From NCBI RefSeq assembly GCF_900142845.1, contig NZ_FSRU01000002.1, forward strand, positions 124,001 to 188,000: a DNA stretch of 64,000 bases. The letters are read 5' to 3'. Position 1 is the stretch's first letter, and each line of letters starts with the position of its first letter. The notes under the pieces were generated by a model that saw nothing but the letters and a program-made list of their open reading frames with translations, searched no databases and was not told where the DNA came from. Positions 1 through 8,453 of this stretch are shown piece by piece. The position numbers and the translations under genes were made by a program. Source of the stretch: Paraburkholderia phenazinium (GTDB taxonomy: Bacteria > Pseudomonadota > Gammaproteobacteria > Burkholderiales > Burkholderiaceae).

Positions 1-1
1 G

Positions 2-778
2 ATTCCTGGTCTCGTGCTTAGCGAGGCGCGCTTTTCCGATTTCCGCTTCGAGCGTCACTACCATCTGGACTACCATGTCGCGCTGGTGACCGAGGGTGTC
101 CAGCGACAGGGATTCCATGGCGAAACGCTGCTGCTCACGCCGGGCAGCATCCAGTTGATGCCACCCGGTGAAGTGCATGACGGCATCAGCGCCGGGGACG
201 AGTCTTACACACTCAAGACGTTTCGCCTCTCACCTCAGTTACTGAATGGGCTCGGAGAGGAAATCTCGGGGCAGAATCGCTTCCCTGCACTGGGCGGGGC
301 GGTCCTTCAGGATTCGTCGCTTGCCGGTCATCTGTCCCGATTGCACGATGCACTACGGGCGGCTGCGCCGGGGTCCGAGCCCATGGAAGTACAGTCCGAA
401 TGGCTGACCTTACTTGACCGCTTGTTCGTCCAGACGCGTATGGTCAAGCCGCAGTTTGTCAAAGGCACACTCACGCCAGTACAGTGGCAGCGGGTCAGGG
501 AGTATTGCGACGTCCACCTGGCCGAAAAAATCACCCTCGAAGAGCTTGCCGCCCTTTGCAACCTCGAGCGCTTCCATTTCCTCAAGCTCTTCAAGCAAAC
601 AGTCGGCATGACTCCACATGCCTGGGTCGTACGCCTGAGACTGGAGCGCGCGTGCTCCTTGCTGAGTCACACCGACCGATGTCTGACGCAGGTGGCTCAG
701 GAAGTTGGCTTCTACGATCAGAGCCACTTCAATCGGGCGTTCCGGCAAGCCTTTGGTGTATCCCCGTCGAAGTATTGA
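2..778 (+). CDS. AraC-family transcriptional regulator (5' end probably outside window)
   Basis: This is a DNA-binding regulator with an N-terminal cupin-like sensor and a C-terminal AraC double helix-turn-helix. The sensor part shows HYHLDYHVALV and a LLTPGSIQLMPPGEVHDG segment typical of AraC effector domains. The last ~95 residues carry LEELAALCNLERFHFLKLFK and VAQEVGFYDQSHFNRAFRQA, the two HTH helices. The reading frame stays open to the left edge, and a GTG at 14 would give 254 residues. Relatives normally have some residues before this point, so the true start is probably upstream. It lies on the same strand as the catabolic genes from 1175 to 7396 and is the likely local activator. That role is inferred from position only; no operator was identified. 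Confidence 0.85.
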   Translation: MPGLVLSEARFSDFRFERHYHLDYHVALVTEGVQRQGFHGETLLLTPGSIQLMPPGEVHDGISAGDESYTLKTFRLSPQLLNGLGEEISGQNRFPALGGAVLQDSSLAGHLSRLHDALRAAAPGSEPMEVQSEWLTLLDRLFVQTRMVKPQFVKGTLTPVQWQRVREYCDVHLAEKITLEELAALCNLERFHFLKLFKQTVGMTPHAWVVRLRLERACSLLSHTDRCLTQVAQEVGFYDQSHFNRAFRQAFGVSPSKY

Positions 779-1174
779 CATTCCAGATCGCAGCAGACGA
801 ATGGGTCTGGCGCTTCGCCCTCCAGCACTCCCCAGCACTCCCCAGCACTCCCCAGCACTCCCCCAGCACTCAGACGAAGCTGGATCAACGCGGCATTAGC
901 GGCACGCAGCCATATCCCAGGCAGCTAGACCACGCGCGGCATCTCATCCGCGCCGAGCGCCCCGCCGACGATTGCACCCCACCATTGCAAACCCTCAATT
1001 TTTTACAAGCGGGACGGGCGTACGTCCTTTAACTTGGAGTCATGCGGGAAGTGAGTTGTCTTTCCGCGATTGTCGCGCTGCACGAGTCGCCTTTGGCCAA
1101 CAAGCCGCGTCTCACGTCAAATGCGTTTTGACGAAGCATGACCGCAATGAAGAATATGCATTGAGGAATACGAA
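779..1174. other. Gene-free interval between the regulator and the catabolic operon
   Basis: These 396 bases contain the decamer array and no convincing reading frame. They should hold the promoter of the operon that starts at 1175 and the operator of the AraC protein. I see no clear -35/-10 pair or inverted repeat. Confidence 0.5.
821..871. repeat. Tandem decamer repeat, about five copies
   Basis: The 10-base unit CCCAGCACTC is repeated perfectly from 831 to 860, with a near-copy before (821-830) and another after (862-871, set off by one extra C). It starts 42 bases after the stop of the AraC regulator gene. Such arrays change copy number by slippage. No coding or regulatory role can be read from it. 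Confidence 0.9.
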
Positions 1175-1807
1175 ATGACACAACGGACCTACTACAACAG
1201 CGACGAACTGACGATGCGCACGCTGGTACTCGACTGTTCGCCCGCAGACGACGGCAAGTTCCGTGTGACGCTGGCCGCGACCCTGTTCCACCCGCAAGGC
1301 GGAGGACAGCTCTCCGACCAGGGCAGTATTGCCGGCGTGAAGATCGGGCGCGTGATTCAGGAGGGTGATGAGGTTATTCACATCGCCGATCAGGAAGTCG
1401 CCGTCGGCGATGCGCTGATTGAAGTATCGCCCGGGATCCGCATGCTGCACGCACGACTCCACTCCGCCGGTCACCTAATTTCCGGAGTCGTGGAGCAGAT
1501 GGGTTGGTACGCGAGCAAAGGTCACCATTGGCCTGGTGAGGGACGAGTGGTTTTCGAGCCACGCGGTAACCCACAGCCGCTGACCGCCGAAGGCGTGGAG
1601 CAAACAGTAAATCAGCTCATTGCAGATGATGTGCCGCGCCATCTGGCCGAAAACGATGGCATGAGATCCGTATGCTTCGGTGACCTGCCGATGCATAGCT
1701 GTGGCGGCACTCACGTCAAGTCCGCTGGACAGGTCGGACGTATCAAGATCCTGAAGCTCAAAGAGAAGAAAGGCCAACTCTCGATCCAGTACGACCTCGA
1801 ATCCTGA
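1175..1807 (+). CDS. AlaX-type alanyl-tRNA editing hydrolase
   Basis: This 210-residue stand-alone editing-domain protein is homologous to the editing and C-Ala-proximal part of alanyl-tRNA synthetase. It is expected to deacylate wrongly charged tRNA, classically Ser- or Gly-tRNA(Ala), in the cytoplasm. Both metal-binding motifs are visible: HxxxH (His96 and His100) and CxxxH (Cys176 and His180). The glycine-rich FHPQGGGQLSDQG segment near residue 38 is also typical. The length fits AlaX rather than a full synthetase. It is the first gene of a catabolic operon and precedes a RidA protein and a PLP dehydratase. This suggests protection against an amino-acid substrate or intermediate that could be mischarged; that link is inference. 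Confidence 0.88.
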   Translation: MTQRTYYNSDELTMRTLVLDCSPADDGKFRVTLAATLFHPQGGGQLSDQGSIAGVKIGRVIQEGDEVIHIADQEVAVGDALIEVSPGIRMLHARLHSAGHLISGVVEQMGWYASKGHHWPGEGRVVFEPRGNPQPLTAEGVEQTVNQLIADDVPRHLAENDGMRSVCFGDLPMHSCGGTHVKSAGQVGRIKILKLKEKKGQLSIQYDLES

Positions 1808-1889
1808 ATGTTCCGTTTTCACTCGTGCCATGTGCCCGTGTACGTCGGGCGTCGTGCGTCGGCACGTACTTCACCCTTAAGGAGATTTC

Positions 1890-2357
1890 ATGAACCGCAT
1901 TGAACTGGATGCTCGTCTCGCAGAACTTGGCATCGAACTGCAACCGCCGAAGGCGGCGATCGCCAACTACGTACCCACCGTTCTGGCAGGTGGCTTTTTG
2001 CACATTTCTGGACAAGTCGCCTTCAAGGACGGCAAGCCGTTTGCGCTCGGCCAGGTCGGCCAGGAAATAAGTATCGAGCAAGCGAAGGAAGCAGCGCGGC
2101 TGAGCGGCATGGCGATTTTGTCGCAACTTCGTTCGCAACTGACGGACGACCTGAGCGTGATCCGCGTCTGCTCCGTGACAGGCTACGTGCACGCAGCCAC
2201 GGAATTCACGGAGCACCCGGAAGTCATCAACGGTGCCTCGGAGGTCCTCGTTGCAGTGCTGGGCGATAAGGGAAGGCACAGCCGCGCCGCAGTAGGCGTA
2301 TCGAGCCTGCCGTTTCGTTGCCCGGTTGAGGTCTCCGCTGTCATCCAGCTTGGCTAA
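1890..2357 (+). CDS. RidA/YjgF/YER057c-family enamine/imine deaminase
   Basis: This 155-residue protein belongs to the longer RidA subgroup, which hydrolyses reactive enamines/imines such as 2-aminoacrylate to ketoacids plus ammonia. Related members act as 2-aminomuconate deaminases in aminophenol pathways. Visible signatures are GFLHISGQVAF near residue 35, a VCSVTGYVHAATEF stretch, and the C-terminal RAAVGVSSLPFRCPVEV with the conserved Arg. An AAGGAG ribosome site at 1879-1884 sets the start. The stop overlaps the ATG of a small open frame at 2357. Its place before a PLP dehydratase fits a partner that clears the enamine product. The real substrate is unknown. Confidence 0.9.
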   Translation: MNRIELDARLAELGIELQPPKAAIANYVPTVLAGGFLHISGQVAFKDGKPFALGQVGQEISIEQAKEAARLSGMAILSQLRSQLTDDLSVIRVCSVTGYVHAATEFTEHPEVINGASEVLVAVLGDKGRHSRAAVGVSSLPFRCPVEVSAVIQLG

Positions 2358-2575
2358 TGTCATTCGCTCATAAGGCAAACGATCTAAACGCAAGCCTCGG
2401 GCTATCCGCCCGTTGGCTAGCGAATGGGTCTCCTTTTTCGATGAAAACCAACATCGCCCGGATGAACGACGACATGCGCAGATGCATTGGTGACGCCATG
2501 ACGTTGGAGCTGGGACCGATGTCGAGGTGTTTGTATCAAATGCCAACGCCTTTCACAGATGAAGTCCTGCTATGA
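2357..2575 (+). other. 72-codon open frame tiling the RidA-dehydratase gap (doubtful gene)
   Basis: The frame begins in a TAATG overlap with the RidA stop and ends in an ATGA overlap with the next start, exactly as a translationally coupled small gene would. Its third codon positions are far less G/C-rich than in neighbouring genes. The protein has no recognisable motif and starts MSFAHKANDLNASLGLSARW. It may be a coupled small protein, a leader that couples translation, or a decayed remnant. I cannot tell which from sequence alone. Confidence 0.3.
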
Positions 2576-3558
2576 CATTGCATATCGAAACACCGCTAAT
2601 CAACTCCCGAGCTCTCTCACTCAGGACGGGCAGAACAGTTCTCCTGAAACTTGAAGGCCTGCAACCGGGTGGCTCATTCAAGCTGCGGGGCGTTGGTTTC
2701 GCCTGCGAAGAACATAAGCACCGGGGAGCGCGGCGCTTCGTCACCGCGTCAGGAGGAAACGCCGGGTACGCGGTGGCCTACGCGGGCCGAGAGCTTGGAA
2801 TTCCGGTGACGGTCGTCGTGCCGCAGACGACATCTGAGCGAGCCCGTGCCCTCATTCGGGGCGAAGAAGCAGAGGTCATAGTTCACGGAGCGTCGTTCGG
2901 TGAATCCAATGACCACGCACTCTCGATTCTGCGCGATGGTGACGCGTACCTCCATGCGTTCGACGACCCTCTACTGTGGGAAGGTCACGCGACGATGGTC
3001 GAGGAGATCGCGCGGCAAACCGAACGCCCTGACCTGCTTGTTTGCTCGGTCGGCGGTGGCGGCCTGCTTGCAGGCGTCATTGAAGGACTGCGGCGAGTCG
3101 GCTGGAGCGATATCCCGGTATTGGCAGTCGAGACCGCTGGCGCCAATTCGTACGACCAGGCACTCAAGGCTGGGGAGCCGGTCACTCTCCCGAAAATCCA
3201 ATCCGTGGCCACGTCCCTTGGTGCCAACAAGGTAACTGCCCGCATCGTGACGCTTGCCAAGGAACATCAGATCCGAAACTGCCTGGTGACTGACGCTGAA
3301 GCGATTCAAGGCAGCGTGACCCTGCTCGAAGAGCATCGCCTTCTGAGCGAGCCGGCCTGCGGTGCATCGGTAGCGGCACTCGCCCGGGTTCCGGAGTATT
3401 TCCCTGACGCTCAGCGCATCGTAGTCATTGCTTGCGGTGGTGTAGGCACAACGAGTCAGCAGTTGCTGGAGTGGTCCGATTTCTACCGGCTGGAATGCGA
3501 CCCGCTCACCGCCAGTCATTCCGATGAAGTGAACTCGCTCGAGAGTCAGCAATCATGA
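2572..3558 (+). CDS. PLP-dependent serine/threonine dehydratase-like enzyme (fold type II)
   Basis: This 328-residue cytoplasmic enzyme belongs to the tryptophan-synthase-beta/threonine-dehydratase family. It is expected to eliminate the beta-hydroxyl (or another beta leaving group) from an amino acid, giving an enamine that tautomerises and hydrolyses to a 2-ketoacid. The PLP lysine is Lys37 in QPGGSFKLRG. The phosphate-binding glycine loop is VGGGGLLAG near residue 163, and the substrate-side ASGGNAGYA is near residue 62. No ACT regulatory domain follows, so this is the catabolic short form. It starts 4 bases inside the preceding small frame and overlaps the hydratase gene by 4 bases. With RidA and the meta-pathway trio, it may generate a five-carbon dienamine; the true substrate is not shown. 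Confidence 0.87.
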   Translation: MTLHIETPLINSRALSLRTGRTVLLKLEGLQPGGSFKLRGVGFACEEHKHRGARRFVTASGGNAGYAVAYAGRELGIPVTVVVPQTTSERARALIRGEEAEVIVHGASFGESNDHALSILRDGDAYLHAFDDPLLWEGHATMVEEIARQTERPDLLVCSVGGGGLLAGVIEGLRRVGWSDIPVLAVETAGANSYDQALKAGEPVTLPKIQSVATSLGANKVTARIVTLAKEHQIRNCLVTDAEAIQGSVTLLEEHRLLSEPACGASVAALARVPEYFPDAQRIVVIACGGVGTTSQQLLEWSDFYRLECDPLTASHSDEVNSLESQQS

Positions 3559-4337
3559 ACGACATTCTTATCAGTTCGCTTGGCGACGAGCTGTACGCCG
3601 CAGTTAAAGACTGTCGCGTGCTCGACCCGCTCACCAGTCGCTACGCCGATCTGACGATCGAAGACGCGTACCGCATCCAGCAACGCCTGAACGCCCGCCG
3701 CATCGAAGCGGGAGAACGCGTCATCGGCAAGAAGATCGGTGTGACGTCGCAGGTCGTGATGAACATGCTCGGGGTTTATCAGCCTGATTTCGGCATGCTC
3801 ACCGACGTGATGCTTTATGAGGAGGGCGACTCGATTCCGGCCGCCTCCCTGATCCAGCCCAAGGCAGAGGGAGAAATCGCCTTTGTGCTCAAGCACGATC
3901 TGCAGGGACCCGGCGTGACTGCAGAGGATGTCCTCGCCGCAACCGGTGGCGTGATGGCCTGCTTTGAGATCGTCGACTCGCGCATCCGCGACTGGAAAAT
4001 CCGCATCGAAGACACGGTGGCCGACAACGCATCGTGCGGCGTGTTCGTGCTTGGCCAACGCGTTGTCGATCCGCGCGAGGTCGACCTGGTCGGATGCGCG
4101 ATGAAACTGGAGAAGAATGGCGAGGTGGTGACCACCGGCTCAGGCGCTGCTGCGCTTGGGAACCCGCTCGAAGCGGTTGCGTGGTTGGCCAACACGTTGG
4201 GCCAACTGAACGAGTCATTGAAGGCAGGTGAAGTGGTGCTGTCTGGCTCATTGGCGGCGATGGTTCCAGTCGCAGCCGGCGACAACCTCAATGTTTCTAT
4301 TGACGGCATCGGCAGTTGCTCGGTGCGGTTCATTTGA
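3555..4337 (+). CDS. mhpD: 2-keto-4-pentenoate (2-hydroxypenta-2,4-dienoate) hydratase
   Basis: This 260-residue member of the MhpD/DmpE/BphH family adds water to 2-hydroxypenta-2,4-dienoate, giving 4-hydroxy-2-oxovalerate. Characteristic segments are GKKIGVTSQVVMNMLGVYQP (residues 58-77), LIQPKAEGEIAF with metal-binding acids, FEIVDSRIRDWKI, and AWLANTLG near residue 216. AWLANTLG argues for hydratase over the homologous 4-oxalocrotonate decarboxylase. The start overlaps the dehydratase stop by four bases (ATGA), so the two are translationally coupled. It directly precedes the acetaldehyde dehydrogenase and aldolase genes, the canonical order. Confidence 0.92.
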   Translation: MNDILISSLGDELYAAVKDCRVLDPLTSRYADLTIEDAYRIQQRLNARRIEAGERVIGKKIGVTSQVVMNMLGVYQPDFGMLTDVMLYEEGDSIPAASLIQPKAEGEIAFVLKHDLQGPGVTAEDVLAATGGVMACFEIVDSRIRDWKIRIEDTVADNASCGVFVLGQRVVDPREVDLVGCAMKLEKNGEVVTTGSGAAALGNPLEAVAWLANTLGQLNESLKAGEVVLSGSLAAMVPVAAGDNLNVSIDGIGSCSVRFI

Positions 4338-4365
4338 TCGATTCGTTTGATCCAAAGGAGGAGAC

Positions 4366-5283
4366 ATGGCAAAGAACAAGGTGAAGTGCGCATTGATCGG
4401 ACCGGGCAACATCGGCACGGACCTGTTGGCAAAGCTGCAACGCAGTGAAGTGCTGGAACCCGTGTGGATGGTAGGTATCGACCCCGAGTCTGACGGCCTT
4501 AAGAAGGCGCGGGAGCTGGGACTGAAGACCACGTCCGAAGGCGTAGACGGCTTGCTGCCGCACGTGAAAGCCGACGGCATCCAGATCGCCTTCGATGCGA
4601 CTAGCGCGTACGTGCATGCGGAAAACTCGCGCAAGCTCAATGAACTGGGTGTGATGATGATTGATCTCACGCCGGCGGCGATCGGCCCGTACTGCGTGCC
4701 GCCCGTGAACCTGAAGCAACACGTCGGCAAAGGTGAGATGAATGTCAACATGGTCACTTGCGGCGGCCAGGCAACGATCCCCATGGTGTATGCAGTGTCG
4801 CGAGTGCAGCCCGTACGGTATGCCGAAATCGTCGCAACGGTGTCCAGCCGATCGGCCGGCCCAGGAACGCGCAAGAACATCGACGAATTCACGCGCACGA
4901 CAGCCGGAGCAATCTCGAAGGTCGGAGGAGCGAAGGAAGGTAAGGCGATCATCATCATCAACCCCGCCGATCCGCCACTCATGATGCGCGACACCGTGCA
5001 TTGTTTGTTAGAAAGCACGCCCGATGCCGCCGCGATCGAGAAGTCGGTACACGAAATGATCGAGCAGGTACGCAAGTACGTGCCCGGCTACAGACTCGTC
5101 AATGGCCCAGTGTTCGACGGTGATCGGGTCTCGATCTACCTGGAGGTCGAAGGCCTCGGCGACTATCTGCCTAAGTATGCCGGCAACCTGGACATCATGA
5201 CGGCGGCCGCCGCACGCACCGCCGAGATGTTCGCCGAGGAAATTCTGAGCGGCTCGCTCAAGCTCGAACCCGTCGCTCACTAG
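4366..5283 (+). CDS. mhpF: Acetaldehyde dehydrogenase (acylating)
   Basis: This 305-residue enzyme oxidises acetaldehyde with CoA and NAD+ to acetyl-CoA. In this family (DmpF, BphJ, MhpF) it forms a channelling complex with the aldolase encoded next. The NAD-binding GPGNIGTDL sits at residues 12-20. The catalytic Cys is Cys132 in [11 protein letters not shown], the expected position. The length is normal. A strong AAAGGAGGAG ribosome site lies upstream of the ATG. Only 13 bases separate it from the aldolase gene, consistent with stoichiometric expression. Confidence 0.95.
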   Translation: MAKNKVKCALIGPGNIGTDLLAKLQRSEVLEPVWMVGIDPESDGLKKARELGLKTTSEGVDGLLPHVKADGIQIAFDATSAYVHAENSRKLNELGVMMIDLTPAAIGPYCVPPVNLKQHVGKGEMNVNMVTCGGQATIPMVYAVSRVQPVRYAEIVATVSSRSAGPGTRKNIDEFTRTTAGAISKVGGAKEGKAIIIINPADPPLMMRDTVHCLLESTPDAAAIEKSVHEMIEQVRKYVPGYRLVNGPVFDGDRVSIYLEVEGLGDYLPKYAGNLDIMTAAAARTAEMFAEEILSGSLKLEPVAH

Positions 5284-5296
5284 GGAGGAATCAGAC

Positions 5297-6352
5297 ATGA
5301 ACTTCAAAGGCAAGACGATCGTCGTGCATGACATGACGCTGCGCGACGGAATGCACCCGAAACGTCATCAGATGACACTGGACCAGATGAAGGTGATTGC
5401 ACAGGGTCTGGACGAAGCAGGCGTGCCGCTGATCGAAGTCACGCACGGCGATGGACTGGGCGGCAGTTCCGTGAACTATGGCTTTCCCGCTCACACGGAC
5501 GAGGAATACCTCTCCACCGTCATCCCTCTCATGAAGCAGGCGCGCGTCTCGGCGCTGCTGATTCCGGGCATTGGCACGGTGGACCATCTGAAAATGGCAC
5601 ACGAGCTTGGCGTGAACACGATCCGCGTGGCCACACACTGCACGGAGGCCGACGTCTCGGAACAGCACATCACGCTCGCGCGCAAGCTCGATATGGATGC
5701 CGCCGGCTTTCTGATGATGGCGCACATGAATACGCCCGAAGGTCTCGTGAAGCAGGCCAGGCTGATGGAAAGCTACGGTGCGAACTGTGTCTACGTGACT
5801 GACTCCGCCGGGTACATGCTTCCCGAGGACGTACGGGCCCGTCTCTCCGCTGTCCGTGCGGCACTGAAACCGGAGACCGAACTTGGTTTTCATGGTCACC
5901 ACAACCTAGCAATGGGGGTCGCGAACTCCATCGGTGCCATCGAGGTTGGCGCGACCCGGGTCGATGCAGCCGCCGCGGGTTTGGGCGCCGGTGCCGGTAA
6001 CACGCCGATGGAAGTGCTCGTCGCGGTGTGTGATCGCATGGGCATTCAGACGGGCGTCGATGTCTGGAAGATTCAGGACGTGGCCGAGGACCTGGTCGTA
6101 CCGATTATGGATTTCCCGATCCGCGTTGATCGCGATGCGCTCACACTCGGTTACGCAGGCGTGTACGGTTCCTTCCTCCTTTTTGCAAAGCGCGCAGGAC
6201 AAAAGTACGGCGTACCGGCTCGTGACATCCTGGTCGAACTGGGGCGCCGTGGCATGGTGGGCGGCCAGGAGGACATGATCGAGGACACCGCTCTCACCCT
6301 GGCCAAGGCGCGAAATCTGGAACCGGCCGCTGCGGACCCGCGTGCGGCGTGA
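5297..6352 (+). CDS. mhpE: 4-hydroxy-2-oxovalerate aldolase
   Basis: This 351-residue DRE-TIM aldolase (DmpG/BphI/MhpE) splits 4-hydroxy-2-oxovalerate into pyruvate and acetaldehyde. The acetaldehyde is passed to the partner dehydrogenase. The catalytic TLRDG places Arg16 and Asp17, with His20 close by. The divalent-metal histidines are in [11 protein letters not shown] near residue 200. The C-terminal tunnel/communication domain is present. The carbon ends in pyruvate plus acetyl-CoA, so the operon feeds central metabolism. An AGGGAGGA site precedes the start. Confidence 0.95.
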   Translation: MNFKGKTIVVHDMTLRDGMHPKRHQMTLDQMKVIAQGLDEAGVPLIEVTHGDGLGGSSVNYGFPAHTDEEYLSTVIPLMKQARVSALLIPGIGTVDHLKMAHELGVNTIRVATHCTEADVSEQHITLARKLDMDAAGFLMMAHMNTPEGLVKQARLMESYGANCVYVTDSAGYMLPEDVRARLSAVRAALKPETELGFHGHHNLAMGVANSIGAIEVGATRVDAAAAGLGAGAGNTPMEVLVAVCDRMGIQTGVDVWKIQDVAEDLVVPIMDFPIRVDRDALTLGYAGVYGSFLLFAKRAGQKYGVPARDILVELGRRGMVGGQEDMIEDTALTLAKARNLEPAAADPRAA

Positions 6353-6475
6353 GTTCAGCTTCTAGGGCGATCGCGGTCTTCACTGCGCACGTTTGTTTCG
6401 GTGGGTGGACACGGTATTTGCCAGACGCGGCCTTCGACAGCACGTCGCTTTGTTGGGCTTGGAGGAAGAGATTCG

Positions 6476-7396
6476 ATGTGTTTGAGCAGATGTTTGGATA
6501 TCCACCCGGAAGTCGCTGCGGCATTAGGCGCAGGGCGACCCGTTGTGGCACTGGAGTCGTCGATCATCTCGCATGGCGCCTCCTGGCCGGGGAACGCTGA
6601 AACAGCGCTTGCGCTCGAAGCCGAAGTCCGCGCCCACGGCGCGATACCCGCCACCTGCGCGATTCTGGACGGCCGTATCAAGGTCGGGCTGACGCGTGAC
6701 GAGATTGAGCGCCTCGGTCGCAGCGGCCACGATGCGGCTAAGGTCAGCCGGCGCGATATTCCGATTCTTGTTGCATGTGGCGGCGATGGCGCAACGACGA
6801 TCTCGGCGACGATGATCATCGCAGACCTAGTGAAGATTCGTGTGTTTGCTGCCGGCGGTCTCGGCGGTGTGCATCGGGGCGCGCAGGAGAGCTTCGACAT
6901 CTCGGCTGATCTGCAGGAACTCGCCCGCACGCCGGTGGCATTGGTGTGCGCCGGCATCAAGTCGATCCTCGACACTCAGTTAACCTTAGAATACCTGGAG
7001 ACGCACGGCGTACCAGTGATCGGCTACTGCACCGACAGCCTACCCGGATTCTTTACTCTCGATAGCGGGTTCGGTGTCGATGTGCGCCTCGACGATCCTC
7101 ACCGGATAGCTCGTGTCATGAAAGCCAACTGGGACCTAGGCCTGAACAACGGCCTTGTTGTTGCCAATCCGATTCCCCAGCCATTCGCGTTGCCACGTGA
7201 GGTCATTGATCTCGCGATTGAACAAGCACTGGCGGAAGCGGATGCGGAAGGTATGGTCGGCAAAGGCGTGACACCGTTCCTTATTTCCCGTGTGAATGCA
7301 TTGACTGGCGGGGCGAGCGCGGGAGGCAGTGTTCAGATCGGTCTCAACAACGCCAGGCTTGCAGCCGCGATAGCGGTCGCTTATGCGTCGCTTTAG
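6476..7396 (+). CDS. psuG: Pseudouridine-5'-phosphate glycosidase family protein
   Basis: This 306-residue PsuG-family C-glycosidase would reversibly cleave the C-C bond of pseudouridine 5'-phosphate to uracil and ribose 5-phosphate. All three residues known to matter in E. coli PsuG can be placed: Glu27 in VALESSIISHG, Asp in DISADLQEL, and the Schiff-base Lys in CAGIKSILD. NGLVVANPIPQP and GVTPFLISRVN are also family hallmarks. I chose the ATG at 6476 because GGAGGAAG lies at 6461-6468; an in-frame GTG at 6401 has no such site. No PsuK kinase gene lies next to it, although the two are usually adjacent. Its role in this operon is unexplained. Confidence 0.88.
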   Translation: MCLSRCLDIHPEVAAALGAGRPVVALESSIISHGASWPGNAETALALEAEVRAHGAIPATCAILDGRIKVGLTRDEIERLGRSGHDAAKVSRRDIPILVACGGDGATTISATMIIADLVKIRVFAAGGLGGVHRGAQESFDISADLQELARTPVALVCAGIKSILDTQLTLEYLETHGVPVIGYCTDSLPGFFTLDSGFGVDVRLDDPHRIARVMKANWDLGLNNGLVVANPIPQPFALPREVIDLAIEQALAEADAEGMVGKGVTPFLISRVNALTGGASAGGSVQIGLNNARLAAAIAVAYASL

Positions 7397-7640
7397 AGCC
7401 GGTACCGACCCAGACATGGCTCACGCGCCCCATAGACGCACGGCACCGAGCAAGGGACGGGGCATGGCGGCGATCTATGAATGCTGACCAAATGCCAAAT
7501 CGCTTATCGACCGGTGGCCATGTCAAGAATCCGCCAAAAGGAACGACCGGTCCAACCCGCTCCGCCAGCGAATGGATCGTCCTTGCATATTGAGCGTCCG
7601 TACCGAGTTCGCTTCCGGTCGTTCCGAGCGCTCGCCGGGG

Positions 7641-8240
7641 CTATGCGCGACTGCCCGGACGGTCTTCGTACTGTATGAGCCAGCTATGTACCGTTTGCCA
7701 TGGGTCGCCTTTCGCCCGAAAGGTCAGGAAATAAGGCCTATGCCGAGTGAGCCAAAGGAAAAACAGGAACATCGGTTGTCCAGTCGTTTTATCGCCAGCC
7801 CATAGCGCCCACGCCCGCTGAATTTCAGCCTTCGCGTCATCCTTCCTGATTCGCTTCTTTGGCTTGGTCTCATAGCAGTCCAGCCACGCGTCAAGGGGGT
7901 CGTCCGGCAAACCACCTTCGGTCATCCGACCCGGACTCGGACGTTCGATATACGTCGTGCCGCTTGGCGTTTGCCGGATAGCAGCGCACCACGAACACCA
8001 CCTTTCCCCATTAATGCAAACGGGCTCCGCACCATCGGGGCGCGGCTCATCTGTGCGTCCGCAAGAGGGGCAATAAGGTTCGGATCTGGGTTGCATCTTG
8101 AGTCCGTCGTGGCAATGTTCGCAGGCATTGTAGCGACCCGCGCGGACGGCGCGGCGGGCCGGGATTCGAGCCAGCCCACCCATCCGCTTGTCGGCGGGGG
8201 GTGATGAGGGCTGTCCGCATTTTTTCAGGAGTAGCGGCAC
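7641..8240 (-). CDS. Cys-rich zinc-ribbon hypothetical protein
   Basis: This reading frame (up to 199 residues) has real protein character. Its N-terminal half has a CxxCH pair (ACEHCHDG), then CPSCG and two more Cys clusters (VCINGERWCSWC), which together could hold one or two zinc ions. The C-terminal half has a basic KPKKRIRKDDAKAE stretch and an aromatic LFFLWLTRHRPYFLTFRAKG segment. The start is uncertain: GTG at 8240, or ATG at 8183, neither with a clear ribosome site. It points against the flanking genes and sits in a patch of lower GC, as small accessory or phage-derived genes often do. I do not recognise the family. Confidence 0.5.
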   Translation of the reverse strand: MPLLLKKCGQPSSPPADKRMGGLARIPARRAVRAGRYNACEHCHDGLKMQPRSEPYCPSCGRTDEPRPDGAEPVCINGERWCSWCAAIRQTPSGTTYIERPSPGRMTEGGLPDDPLDAWLDCYETKPKKRIRKDDAKAEIQRAWALWAGDKTTGQPMFLFFLWLTRHRPYFLTFRAKGDPWQTVHSWLIQYEDRPGSRA

Positions 8241-8280
8241 GGTTGAGGGAGTTTTTCACTTTCAGCGTCGTAGTTGGAGA

Positions 8281-8323
8281 TGTTGAATGTCACTTTTAGT
8301 GAAAAATCGCCTGAAATTCAACA
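8281..8323. promoter_or_regulatory. Nested inverted repeat upstream of the zinc-ribbon gene
   Basis: An outer perfect 8-base inverted repeat (TGTTGAAT at 8281-8288, ATTCAACA at 8316-8323) encloses a second one (TCACT at 8290-8294, AGTGA at 8298-8302). The surroundings are AT-rich compared with the window. It lies just upstream of the minus-strand hypothetical gene and about 130 bases before the LprI-domain gene. It could be an operator for either, or a structured transcript. Confidence 0.4.
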
Positions 8324-8453
8324 ACGCATTTTTCATGAATGGTGACACCCGACAGCGGTCTCAGATCGGTACGGCCAGGTGCGCATCACATGGCGCGGCG
8401 CGGTTGGCTAAACTTGCCTACCTCGGAGAACAACACGCCAAAGGAACGCCATC

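Noticed and set aside
3555..4337. Possibility that this is 4-oxalocrotonate decarboxylase
   Set aside because: The AWLANTLG region and adjacency to MhpF/MhpE fit the hydratase better, although the families are homologous.
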